NCBI GenBank assembly: GCA_031292735.1 | Contig: JARLGP010000262.1 | Coordinates: forward strand, 1-14,118 | DNA: 14,118 nucleotides | From: Holophaga sp. | GTDB lineage: Bacteria; Acidobacteriota; Holophagae; Holophagales; Holophagaceae | Reading direction: 5' to 3' | Part shown: piece after piece, positions 1 through 6,753 of the stretch | How the letters are laid out: each line of letters starts with the position of its first letter | Numbering within the stretch: position 1 is the stretch's first letter | Position numbers and translations under genes: made by a program | Notes under the pieces: model-generated | The model's input: only the letters and a program-made list of their open reading frames with translations | Database searches by the model: none | Told to the model about the DNA's origin: nothing

Positions 1-1080
1 CTGGCCGCCGCGGCCGAGGCCGCCCGGGCCCGGCTCCGGGACCAGCAGGACGCCGCCAACCAGGCGGCCCAGTTGGCCCGGCTGGCCCAGGAACGGGCCA
101 AGCTGGGCCAGGCCGAGCAGGACGCCCGCGCCAGCGCCCGGGAGCTGGAGCAGGAGGCCCAGGCGGCCGGCGCCGCCCTGGCCGAGTGCGCTGCGGGGTT
201 GACGGCCTTCGCCACCCTGGAACAGGATCTGGCCGATCAGACCCGGATCCAGGAGGACAACCGGGCCGGCCATCTGGACTACCTGGTCCAGCAGCCCGCC
301 GCCGCCCAGATGGCCGCCCGGGAGGCTGAACTGGCCCTGTGCGTGGCGCGCGAGCAGGACGCCCTGGCGCTCCTGGCAGCCCGCACCGGCGCCCTGGAAG
401 CGCTCCAGCGCGAGGTCGAGCCCGTCGCCCTGGCCGCGGCCACCTCGGCGTTCCTGGAACAGAGCGCCGAGACCGCCGCCTGCCGGGCCAACCTGGAGCA
501 CGCCCAGGACGCGCTCCGACAGCAGCGGGAGCGCCATGCCCAGTGGCTGGAGGCCTGCGCCGCCCGGGACCGGCTGCGCGCCGGCATGGCCCGGGTCAGG
601 GCCGCCGCCGACCTGGGGGAACTGGCCCGCACCGTGCTCAAGAACGCCGCCCCCGCCGTGGCCCAGCACCTGTGCACCGCCATCGCCGGCCGGGCCCAGG
701 GGATCTTCAACCTCATCAACCCGGACCCGGTGTCCCTGCAGTGGAGTTCCACCCGCTACAGCCTGCGCATCATCCCCGGCGAGCGCCGGTTCGCCATGCT
801 GAGCGGCGGCGAGCAGACCAAGCTGGCCCTGGCCATGACCCTGGCCATGATCCAGGAGTTCAGCGGCCTTCGTTTCTGTATCTTCGATGAGCCCACCTAC
901 GGCGTGGATGCCGATAGCCGGGCCAGGCTGGCTGACGCCATTCTGGCGGCTCGGGAGGCAGCGGGCCTCGACCAGTTGCTGCTGGTCTCCCACGACGACG
1001 CCTTCGAAGGGAGGATTGAGCATGCCATCCTGCTGACCAAGACCGCGGCCGGAGGCACCCGGGCAAGCATGGAGGAGTAG
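1..1080 (+). CDS. Rad50/SbcC-like ATPase, C-terminal part (5' end outside window)
   Basis: The reading frame is open from base 1, so the start lies upstream and only about 359 residues are visible. Roughly the first 200 are Ala/Glu/Gln/Arg-rich heptad-like sequence, typical of the returning arm of a long antiparallel coiled coil. The ATPase head follows. It has the ABC signature LSGGEQTK (coding near 799-822), the Walker B and D-loop stretch CIFDEPTYGVD (near 877-909) and an H-loop LLLVSHDD (near 979-1002). This order and spacing match the C-terminal half of Rad50/SbcC proteins, DNA double-strand-end processing ATPases that pair with a Mre11/SbcD nuclease. No CxxC zinc hook is seen in the visible coil; it would be expected upstream. 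The D-loop is TYGVD rather than the usual xxxLD. SbcC is the likeliest identity, but another Rad50-like ATPase, including one from a defence system, cannot be excluded without the N-terminus and the upstream neighbour. Confidence 0.85.
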   Translation: MAAAAEAARARLRDQQDAANQAAQLARLAQERAKLGQAEQDARASARELEQEAQAAGAALAECAAGLTAFATLEQDLADQTRIQEDNRAGHLDYLVQQPAAAQMAAREAELALCVAREQDALALLAARTGALEALQREVEPVALAAATSAFLEQSAETAACRANLEHAQDALRQQRERHAQWLEACAARDRLRAGMARVRAAADLGELARTVLKNAAPAVAQHLCTAIAGRAQGIFNLINPDPVSLQWSSTRYSLRIIPGERRFAMLSGGEQTKLALAMTLAMIQEFSGLRFCIFDEPTYGVDADSRARLADAILAAREAAGLDQLLLVSHDDAFEGRIEHAILLTKTAAGGTRASMEE

Positions 1081-1099
1081 CGGGGATCTTGAATCCCCG
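1081..1099. terminator. Hairpin between convergent genes (weak terminator candidate)
   Basis: A perfect 7-bp stem, CGGGGAT (1081-1087) and ATCCCCG (1093-1099), has a 5-nt loop. It begins directly after the TAG stop of the Rad50-like gene and sits before the end of the convergent membrane-protein gene. No T-tract follows on either strand, so intrinsic termination would be weak. Its placement is the main support. Confidence 0.4.
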
Positions 1100-1119
1100 G
1101 ACGAAAGGGTGGATTGTCA

Positions 1120-1698
1120 TCACGACCTCGATCCGTTGGATGATTCCTCAAGCCCGAAGGCGGCCAGATTGCGGTGCCCGGCCCGACCCTGGACCGGCAC
1201 CCGGCCGCCCGTCCCGGGCGGCGGCAGCCGCCGCGCCGGCGGGGCAAAGCCCGGCCCCGGCCTGGGCGCGGTCCGGCTGACCCGCCAGGCGTCGAACAAG
1301 CTCGCGCGCGGCCGGGGCCGGGGCCGCAGCTTCCAGGCCTGGCCCAGCAGGGTGTTGACCATGCCGACGCCGATGGCCAGGTTGAGCAGGATGCAAGGAA
1401 GGGAAGCCCTGGCGCCCAGTTCCAGCCAGCGGCCGGAAGCCTTGGTCAGGGTCATCACCGGCATGGGCCAGCCCAGGGTCACGTGCGCCGCATCATGGGC
1501 ATGGGGCAGGTTGGTCAGGATCCAGCCCCAGACCGCGCCCAGGACGAGCGCCGCGATCCGCAGGGTGAGGGCCGGGCTGCCGTCGTCCGGCCGCGCCTTC
1601 CAGAGCCCCCAGCTGGACCAGGCCCCCTGCGCCAGGAGCCCCAGGCCGAGCAGGGGAAAGCCGTAATCGTCCAGAAAAACACCAAGAGCCTCGCTCAT
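1120..1698 (-). CDS. Hypothetical three-helix membrane protein with Pro/Arg-rich tail
   Basis: I do not recognise this 192-aa protein. The frame extends upstream to 1749, but the ATG at 1698 (MSEALGVFLDDYG) is preferred because the best promoter ends just upstream of it, giving a leader of about 29 nt. Three hydrophobic segments are visible: about residues 12-32 (FPLLGLGLLAQGAWSSW), 45-63 (IAALVLGAVWGWILTNL) and 98-118 (PCILLNLAIGVGMVNTLLG). A histidine pair (PHAHDAAH) lies between the second and third. The last 65 or so residues are Pro/Arg/Gly-rich, look disordered, and are coded by DNA dense in GC hairpins. The tail could be real or could follow a frameshift at the repeated GGCCGG tract near 1312-1328. 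The gene converges on the Rad50-like gene and is divergent from the gene at 1830. The opposite strand also carries an open frame, but it lacks any domain-like sequence. Confidence 0.6.
   Translation of the reverse strand: MSEALGVFLDDYGFPLLGLGLLAQGAWSSWGLWKARPDDGSPALTLRIAALVLGAVWGWILTNLPHAHDAAHVTLGWPMPVMTLTKASGRWLELGARASLPCILLNLAIGVGMVNTLLGQAWKLRPRPRPRASLFDAWRVSRTAPRPGPGFAPPARRLPPPGTGGRVPVQGRAGHRNLAAFGLEESSNGSRS
1204..1222. repeat. GC-rich inverted repeat in the 3' part of the membrane-protein gene
   Basis: A perfect 8-bp stem, GCCGCCCG (1204-1211) and CGGGCGGC (1215-1222), encloses a 3-nt loop. A second potential stem, GGCGGC/GCCGCC, follows at once. It lies in the coding region for the disordered tail. 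It has no T-tract and is best regarded as strong mRNA structure or a pause site. Confidence 0.4.
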
Positions 1699-1733
1699 GG
1701 CCCACCCATCCCTTCCCGCGATCGAACAGCAAG

Positions 1734-1761
1734 AATATAAATTTCTCATTCAACTTGGCAA
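1734..1761 (-). promoter_or_regulatory. Sigma70-like promoter for the membrane-protein gene
   Basis: Reading the minus strand, a -35 TTGCCA (1756-1761) and a -10 TATATT (1734-1739) are separated by 16 bp inside an AT-rich gap. Transcription would start near 1727, about 29 nt before the ATG at 1698. The same gap must also hold the promoter of the divergent gene at 1830, for which I see no equally good match. Confidence 0.55.
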
Positions 1762-1829
1762 GTGTTCACTTTTGATTTTTTTGCATCTGAGACTCGGTAT
1801 CAGCCTACGATGAAGACGAGAGGTCGCCC

Positions 1830-2330
1830 ATGTCCCTGCATTCCCTTCCCGCCCACTCCCGACTCTGGCTGCTGGCGCTCGAATCGCTTCCCGACCGGCA
1901 GGCCCAGGCCCAGCTGCGGCGCGGGCTGGACGAGATCATGGCCCAGTGGCGGCACAAGGGCCAGGTCTACCAGGGCGCCGCCCTCCTGCTGGAACCCCAG
2001 CTGATCGCCGTGGCCGAGCCCAGCCTCGCCGCCCAGCCCTCCGGCTGCGCCATCGACGGGATGCTGCGCAAGGTGCGCCGGCTGGTGGAGGACCAGCATT
2101 TGCGTCTCATGGACCCTGCCGCCAGCATCCTGGTCCGGCTGGGGGACCGGCTCACGGTGGTGGCCAAGGCCGACCTGCAGGCCCGCCTGGATGAAGGCAC
2201 CCTGGACGGCCACACCCCGGTGCTGGACCTCTCCCTATACAGCCTCGAGGAGCTTCGCGCCGGCAGGCTGGACGCGCCCCTGGCGGCCACCTGGGTGGGG
2301 CGCAAGTACAACGTCTCGGTGGACGCCTGA
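1830..2330 (+). CDS. Conserved hypothetical protein of the family often annotated 'ABC transporter ATPase'
   Basis: This 166-aa cytosolic protein starts at an ATG preceded by GAGAGGT at good spacing. It has no signal peptide or membrane segment. From memory, its order of motifs matches a small family common in Bacteroidetes that is often labelled 'ABC transporter ATPase': an N-terminal SRLW segment (residues 10-13), a long helix ending MAQWRHKG (38-45), the SGCAID motif near residue 71, a short stretch after LMDP, and a C-terminal TWVGRKYNV close to the end. No Walker A or B motif is present, so the ABC label is not supported by the sequence. The conserved Cys in SGCAID is the only candidate functional residue I can point to. 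Function is unknown. The gene ends 8 bp before a hairpin shared with the convergent cold-shock gene and seems monocistronic. Confidence 0.8.
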   Translation: MSLHSLPAHSRLWLLALESLPDRQAQAQLRRGLDEIMAQWRHKGQVYQGAALLLEPQLIAVAEPSLAAQPSGCAIDGMLRKVRRLVEDQHLRLMDPAASILVRLGDRLTVVAKADLQARLDEGTLDGHTPVLDLSLYSLEELRAGRLDAPLAATWVGRKYNVSVDA

Positions 2331-2337
2331 ACGCGAA

Positions 2338-2364
2338 ACGGGCGGCCGTTGACCGGCCGCCCGT
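2338..2364. terminator. Bidirectional hairpin terminator
   Basis: A perfect 11-bp stem, ACGGGCGGCCG (2338-2348) and CGGCCGCCCGT (2354-2364), has the loop TTGAC. It lies between two convergent stop codons (2330 and 2383). T-tracts are poor on both sides (CTCATT on plus, TTCGCGTT on minus). Stem strength and placement make a shared terminator likely. Confidence 0.7.
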
Positions 2365-2382
2365 CTCATTCGGAACGGTAAT

Positions 2383-2589
2383 CTAGAGCTTGACGACGTT
2401 GGTAGCCTGGGGGCCCTTCTGGCCCTGGCCGGTGTCGAAGCTCACGCGCTGGTTCTCATCCAGGGTCTTGAAACCGCTGCCCTGGATCGCGGTGTGGTGG
2501 ACGAAGAGATCAGCGCCACCACCATCGGGGGTGATGAAACCGAAACCCTTTTCGGCGTTGAACCATTTGACGGTACCTTGCTGTGCCAT
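2383..2589 (-). CDS. Cold shock protein, CspA family
   Basis: This is a 68-aa single cold-shock domain, the usual length for the family. It is a five-stranded OB-fold protein that binds single-stranded RNA and DNA and melts mRNA structure in the cytoplasm. RNP1 is KGFGFI (residues 14-19) and RNP2 is LFVHH (28-32), both with their stacking aromatics. The N-terminus [11 protein letters not shown] and the end [11 protein letters not shown] are canonical. The ATG at 2589 has AGGA seven nt upstream. A possible promoter lies at 2628-2655. The leader looks too short for the long thermosensing 5' UTR of E. coli cspA, so cold induction cannot be inferred. The exact paralogue letter cannot be assigned. 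Confidence 0.97.
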   Translation of the reverse strand: MAQQGTVKWFNAEKGFGFITPDGGGADLFVHHTAIQGSGFKTLDENQRVSFDTGQGQKGPQATNVVKL

Positions 2590-2627
2590 GACTGAATCCT
2601 GCTATATCGTCTGGAAGTATCGATGCA

Positions 2628-2655
2628 ATGACATTCCCCAGACACAGGCCGTCAA
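2628..2655 (-). promoter_or_regulatory. Possible promoter for the cold-shock gene
   Basis: On the minus strand, TTGACG (2650-2655) and TGTCAT (2628-2633) are spaced by 16 bp. The -35 is good and the -10 matches four of six bases. The predicted start is near 2621, giving a leader of about 32 nt. The 96-bp gap below the Tli4-like gene supports an own promoter, but read-through from upstream is possible. Confidence 0.35.
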
Positions 2656-2685
2656 AGCTTATTCGTGATTGCCGCCCAAAGCGGT

Positions 2686-3627
2686 TCACAAGGTCAAGGA
2701 TGACCGGATTGCATCCGGAAGTCTCAAATTTCTTAAAAAATTTTCGCGCCCGCGCAGGGAGCCCAGGATGGCGTCCCAGAGACCCATGGCCGCGCCCTCG
2801 TCCCAGCCCTGCCCGGCGCGCATTTCCAGCAGCAGCATGGGCGCCAGCGGCTCCCGGGGCCGGCCCAGGCATTCCCAGGTGCACGCCCAGCCGGGACCGG
2901 CCCGCTTGACCAGCTCCTGCCCCGGGAACGAACCCAGCCGGCGTTCCCGGGCCCGAAGCCGGAAGCCGTGCAGCCTTCGGGACCGGGCCTCCCGCTCCAG
3001 CAGCGGCGGGTAGCCGGCGATCACCTCCCCCACGGTGTCGGTGCGGAAGCGCAGGGACACCCCGGGCAGGGCGGGAAAGCTCACCAGCAGTTCGATGTGC
3101 TCGTCGGAATGGCGGGCCGCCCACCCGGGGATGTACGACTCCCGCATGCAGAAGCCCGGCCCGGGCGGAACTTCCAGCGGGCCGCGGCGGCGCACCCGAC
3201 CGAACAGGGCCTCCAGCTGCCCGGCCCGGGCGGCCATGGCGGCGGGATGGGCCGCACAGGTGTTCTGGAAGATGAAGAGCATCCCGTCCAGCCAGAAGTG
3301 GCCGTTCAGCACCAGCGGCTCGTCCTTGAAGGCGGTGTCCTTCCAGAAATAGACGAACCAGCTGTGCGGGCAGCGGCCTTCCGCCACCTGCTCCAGCCGG
3401 GTGCCGCCCTCTTCGTGGGGAACCCTCAGGGCCTCGGCCTGGGCCGCCACCATGGCCCGAACCGCCCCCGGGTCCGGCACCGTCAGGGTCCGGATGAAGC
3501 TGCCCGCCTCGTTGAAGCCCTGCCTCCCGAAGCGCACGCAGGCGCCGGCCGGAAGATCCAGGAGAAACCGCCCGGCCGGAAGGGGGACCGTTCGCTCGGG
3601 CAGCAGGTTCAGAAGGGGGGAAGTCAT
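2686..3627 (-). CDS. Tli4-family protein (T6SS phospholipase-immunity-like)
   Basis: This is a 313-aa soluble protein. Features that recall the Tli4 family are an early GRFLLDLPAG block (residues 19-28), a central GFCMRES/IPGW stretch, a block ELLVSFPALPGVSLRFRTDT, and a C-terminal RERRLGSFPGQEL followed by a WECLGRPREPLAPMLLLEM segment. Known Tli4 proteins neutralise the Tle4 lipase effectors of type VI secretion systems in the periplasm and carry an export signal. This one begins MTSPLLNLLPERT with no signal peptide or lipobox, so it would be cytoplasmic. No lipase, VgrG or PAAR gene is in the window. It may be an orphan immunity gene or a relative with another job. No strong Shine-Dalgarno sequence precedes the ATG. 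It lies 127 bp downstream of the serine-rich gene on the same strand. The family call is from recalled motif order. Confidence 0.6.
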   Translation of the reverse strand: MTSPLLNLLPERTVPLPAGRFLLDLPAGACVRFGRQGFNEAGSFIRTLTVPDPGAVRAMVAAQAEALRVPHEEGGTRLEQVAEGRCPHSWFVYFWKDTAFKDEPLVLNGHFWLDGMLFIFQNTCAAHPAAMAARAGQLEALFGRVRRRGPLEVPPGPGFCMRESYIPGWAARHSDEHIELLVSFPALPGVSLRFRTDTVGEVIAGYPPLLEREARSRRLHGFRLRARERRLGSFPGQELVKRAGPGWACTWECLGRPREPLAPMLLLEMRAGQGWDEGAAMGLWDAILGSLRGRENFLRNLRLPDAIRSSLTL

Positions 3628-3754
3628 GGCCGTTGTTGGTTTGAGGTGCCGGGACGAGGGCTCCGGTGACAGAACATCTGCATTCCCCCCCCGCGGCCGG
3701 AACCGGGCAGGTTGAATAAAAGATGCATCAAACCAGGGAAAGGTTTCGCCGAGA

Positions 3755-4288
3755 TCAGCCCAGCAGGGAGAGGCTCGAGCTGGAACTGGAGCTGGAACCG
3801 CCCAGGGCGGCCAGCAGCGGATCCTGCGAGCCCCCCGAAAGCAGCTGGCTGATCAGGGACGCATTGGAGGAGCTGGAACCGCCGGTGGAGGTGATGCCCA
3901 GCGCGGCCAGCAGGCTGCTGCTGGAGGATACCGTGCCGTCGGCGGAATAGGTGCCGGCCCCAGCCTGGAGCGAGCTCAGCAGGCTGGTGAGGCTGGAGGG
4001 ATTCTTCTTGAAATAGGCCTGCACGGTGCTGAGGTCGGCGCTGGGGTCGGCGGAGTCGCTGCCCGAAAGGAGCTTGCCCAGGGCCTGGGTGATGTCGGCC
4101 GGCAGCTCGGTCTGGCCGGTCTGACCGGTGCTGGTCTTGCTGTCGGCGCCGGTGGCGGACAGCACATCGGCCAGCACCGAGGAGGACAGTCCGCTGGTGG
4201 CCATGGCGTTGCTGCCCGACATCAGCTCCTGCAGGATCAGACTGCTGAGATTTTGAGTGCTGCTTGCAGCGTTCGTGCTGACGCTCAT
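3755..4288 (-). CDS. Hypothetical serine-rich low-complexity protein
   Basis: Start chosen at the ATG at 4288 (MSVSTNAASSTQN) because AGAGAGGT lies about five nt upstream; an in-frame ATG at 4306 lacks this. The 177-aa product has no signal peptide, membrane helix or cysteine. The first 110 residues alternate Ser/Thr with short Leu/Ala helices (SSLILQELMSG, SSVLADVLS, DITQALGKLLSG, VQAYFKKNPSSLTSLLSSL). The rest is built of LLAALG blocks joined by poly-Ser/Gly linkers and ends in an eight-serine run plus LSLLG. A signal-less, Cys-free, Ser/Ala/Leu-rich make-up is seen in some secreted or surface-assembly proteins, but no family is recognised. It is not obviously a toxin partner of the Tli4-like gene downstream. 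The gene is divergent from the REC-PAS-GGDEF-EAL gene across 279 bp. Confidence 0.7.
   Translation of the reverse strand: MSVSTNAASSTQNLSSLILQELMSGSNAMATSGLSSSVLADVLSATGADSKTSTGQTGQTELPADITQALGKLLSGSDSADPSADLSTVQAYFKKNPSSLTSLLSSLQAGAGTYSADGTVSSSSSLLAALGITSTGGSSSSNASLISQLLSGGSQDPLLAALGGSSSSSSSSLSLLG
3788..3883. repeat. Duplicated DNA segment coding the LLAALG/poly-Ser repeats
   Basis: An identical 15-mer, GGAGCTGGAACCGCC, occurs at 3788-3802 and again at 3869-3883. Each copy is followed further on by a GCGGCCAGCAG block. The copies encode the two (S)LLAALG...GGSSSS units of the serine-rich protein. A short GAGCTGGAACTGGAGCTGGA microrepeat around 3777-3796 codes the terminal serine run. This points to recent or ongoing repeat expansion or contraction. 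Confidence 0.7.
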
Positions 4289-4567
4289 GAGGACCTCTCT
4301 AGGCAACCTTTGCTGGTTCCAGGGGACCAGAGCAAGAAAGGGGCCAATCGGTGACGGAACGCCGAGGTCGAACCATGGTTATTCCGTAACGGCCACTAAA
4401 AGCTGTGCGCAAAGTGGTCGCAATTCCGGTATAAGCTAGCGTAAAGCATTTCCCCACAAGAGACTCATGAGCACGGCAGCAGCGTCAGGCCCGGATAGGC
4501 AGCGGCGTTTTCACTTGTTTTTTACATAGACTTCGTTTCCAATGACGGAAGAAGGGACCCCCCATCC
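4289..4567. other. Divergent intergenic region, regulatory content unresolved
   Basis: This 279-bp gap separates the serine-rich gene (minus) from the REC-PAS-GGDEF-EAL gene (plus). It holds a perfect 10-bp palindrome AACCATGGTT (4371-4380), a -10-like TATAAG (4430-4435) with a poor -35 on the plus strand, and an AT-rich patch TTGTTTTTTACATAG near 4517. No ORF with a plausible start, no RNA gene and no clear terminator is visible. Confidence 0.4.
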
Positions 4568-6628
4568 ATGGCCAAACCGGAGCTGGAGTCGACGCCGATT
4601 CTATGTGTGGAGGATGACAGCACCACTCGCAAGCTTTTGGTCCAGATCCTCAAAGCGCGTTATGCCAACGTGCTGGTGGCCAAGGACGGCGCCGAAGGCC
4701 TGGACCTGTTCCTGCGCCACCGCCCCGGCCTGGTCCTCACCGACATCCAGATGCCGGGCCTGGACGGCATCCAGATGGCCCGCGCGATCAAGGCGGAGTG
4801 CCCCAGCACCGGGATCATCGTGCTCACCGCCCGGGATGACACCCCGCTGCTGCTTTCGGCCATCGAGATCGGCGTCACCGAATACGTGCTCAAGCCCCTG
4901 GCCCAGGAGCGGATCTTCAGCGCCATCGCCAAGTGCCTCCGGGTCAGCGCCCTGGAACGGGAGCTGCGCACCGCCAAGGCCAGGACCGAAACCATCCTGG
5001 AAAGCATCGGCGACGCCTTTTTCGCGCTGGATGAGAAGGGCCACCTCAGCTACTTCAACCAGCGGGCGGCCGAACACTTCCAGCTTTCGCCCGGGCGTTC
5101 CCCGGAGCTGCCGTTCCTGACCCTCTACCCGGAATTCGAGCCCCATCAGCCGATGTTCCAGGAGGCCATGACCGCCCGGGAGATCCGGACCTTCGAGCAC
5201 TTCACCGCCAGCAACGGCCACTGGCACGAGGTGCGGGTGTTCCCGCTGGGCGGCGGCGTGTCGGTGTACCTGCGCGACATCACCGAAGCCAAGCTGGCCG
5301 AGGAGAAGATCCGCACCCTCGCCTTCTACGACAAGCTCACCGGGCTGCCCAACCGGACCCTGCTGCTGGACCGGATCAGCCACGCCATCCAGCGCCGGCG
5401 GCGCTCCCGGGAGCGTTGCGCGGTACTGTTCGTCGACCTCGACTCGTTCAAGAACATCAACGATTCCCTGGGCCACGACGCCGGCGACGAGGTGCTGCGG
5501 GAGGTGGCCAGGCGCCTGATCCTCAGCATCCGCGATTCGGACACCGCCGCCCGCCTGGGCGGAGACGAGTTCGTGGTGCTGCTGGAAGGGTTCGACCAGC
5601 CCGACAACATCCACACCGTCACCCACCGCATCCTGCTGGCCCTGGGCCAGGAGATCCGCCTCCCGGAAGCCGCCATCAGCGTCACCGCCAGCATCGGCAT
5701 CAGCTTCTTCCCCGAGGATGCGGAAACCGTGGAGGACCTGCTGAAGGCGGCCGATACCGCCATGTACCACAGCAAGAAGCGGGGCCGGAACACCTACCAG
5801 TTCTACCGCAAGGAGATGAACGCCAATACCCGGCATTTTCTCCTCATGGAGCATGCCCTGCGCCAGGCCGTCCAGCACCAGGAATTCATGCTCTACTACC
5901 AGCCCCAGTACGATCTGCGCAGCCGCGTCCTCACCGGGTTCGAGGCGCTGGTGCGGTGGCGCCACCCGGACCTGGGGCTCATCCCGCCCGCCGAGTTCCT
6001 GCCCCTGGCCGAGGACACCGGGTTCATCCTGCAACTGGGCGACTGGATCCTGCTGGAGGCCTGCCGCCAGGCCCGGCGCTGGCTGGACCGGGACCCCATG
6101 CCGCTGCGGATCGCCGTGAACCTTTCCGGCCGGCAGTTCTGGCAGGAGGACCTGCTGGCCACCATCCACCGGATCCTGGCGGAGACCGGGCTGCCGCCCG
6201 AGTGCCTGGAACTGGAACTGAACGAAACCATGGTCATGCCCCACACCGAGCTGGCCATCACCCGGATGCAGGAGCTCACCGCCCTGGGGGTGCGGCTGGC
6301 GGTGGACGGGTTCGGCACCGGCTACAGCTCCCTGGCCGTGCTGCGCCGCTACCCCGTGCACAACCTCAAGCTGGACCAGACCCTCACCCGGGAGATCAGC
6401 ACCAGCCCCAGCGACGCCGCCATCGTCACCGCCATCATCGCCCTGGCCCACAGCATGGATTTCACCGTGGTGGCGGTGGGCATCGAAACCCGGGCCCAGC
6501 TGGCCTGCCTGCTCCAGAACGGCTGCGAGGCCGGCCAGGGCTACCTGTTCAGCCCGGCCATCCCGGGCGCCCAGGTGATGCCCAACCTCCTGGCGATGCT
6601 GCCGGACCCCACCTGCGACCTCCGCTGA
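4568..6628 (+). CDS. Response regulator with REC-PAS-GGDEF-EAL domains (c-di-GMP signalling)
   Basis: This is a 686-aa cytosolic protein. The REC domain (about 10-125) has the acidic pair D16/D17, phosphoacceptor D59 in TDIQMPG, T87 and K109, so it should be phosphorylated by a partner kinase. A PAS domain follows (about 140-250). The GGDEF domain (about 250-410) has intact RLGGDEF at 331-335 and an inhibitory-site RDSD at 322-325, spaced five residues before it; an active, product-inhibited diguanylate cyclase is expected. The EAL domain (about 430-675) keeps E459 of FEALVRW, N of VNLSGRQF, the ELNE glutamates, K of LKLDQ and Q of GQGYLF. It has D580-G581 where DDFGTG is normal and V637 where the AEGVE glutamate is normal. 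Phosphodiesterase activity is therefore probably weak or absent. The start has AAGGGA about ten nt upstream. No cognate kinase is adjacent; the hybrid kinase at 11609-13813 is distant and has its own receiver. Confidence 0.95.
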   Translation: MAKPELESTPILCVEDDSTTRKLLVQILKARYANVLVAKDGAEGLDLFLRHRPGLVLTDIQMPGLDGIQMARAIKAECPSTGIIVLTARDDTPLLLSAIEIGVTEYVLKPLAQERIFSAIAKCLRVSALERELRTAKARTETILESIGDAFFALDEKGHLSYFNQRAAEHFQLSPGRSPELPFLTLYPEFEPHQPMFQEAMTAREIRTFEHFTASNGHWHEVRVFPLGGGVSVYLRDITEAKLAEEKIRTLAFYDKLTGLPNRTLLLDRISHAIQRRRRSRERCAVLFVDLDSFKNINDSLGHDAGDEVLREVARRLILSIRDSDTAARLGGDEFVVLLEGFDQPDNIHTVTHRILLALGQEIRLPEAAISVTASIGISFFPEDAETVEDLLKAADTAMYHSKKRGRNTYQFYRKEMNANTRHFLLMEHALRQAVQHQEFMLYYQPQYDLRSRVLTGFEALVRWRHPDLGLIPPAEFLPLAEDTGFILQLGDWILLEACRQARRWLDRDPMPLRIAVNLSGRQFWQEDLLATIHRILAETGLPPECLELELNETMVMPHTELAITRMQELTALGVRLAVDGFGTGYSSLAVLRRYPVHNLKLDQTLTREISTSPSDAAIVTAIIALAHSMDFTVVAVGIETRAQLACLLQNGCEAGQGYLFSPAIPGAQVMPNLLAMLPDPTCDLR

Positions 6629-6753
6629 CCGCCACTCCCGCATGAAGGGTTAGATTCGAAGGGGGGACTGGCGCGTCCACCCCCGGAGTACCTATCCTGT
6701 GCCATGGGCCGGGGCCAGCCCGCCCTGCCCGAAACCCCGATCGCGGAGCCGCC

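Noticed and set aside
2704..2718. CCGGAT/ATCCGG hairpin as terminator of the Tli4-like gene
   Set aside because: It lies inside the coding region before the stop codon, has a 6-bp stem and no T-tract.
4380..4445. Possible c-di-GMP (GEMM) riboswitch before the GGDEF gene, suggested by a GCGCAAAGTGG stretch
   Set aside because: The conserved core and the paired stems of GEMM-I cannot be laid out here; only a short CGCAAAG string is shared.
4601..6643. 680-aa ORF antisense to the REC-PAS-GGDEF-EAL gene
   Set aside because: It mirrors a clearly real gene in a high-GC genome, is Gly/Gln/Val/His-biased and shows no domain. It is a codon-composition shadow.
5416..6645. 409-aa plus-strand ORF in another frame of the GGDEF-EAL gene
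   Set aside because: Arg/Pro/Gly-rich frame shadow of the real coding frame, without its own ribosome binding site or domain.
6659..6683. GGGGGAC...GTCCACCCCC hairpin between the GGDEF-EAL and PAS genes
   Set aside because: The stem is interrupted by an unpaired base and no T-tract follows; not strong enough to call a terminator.
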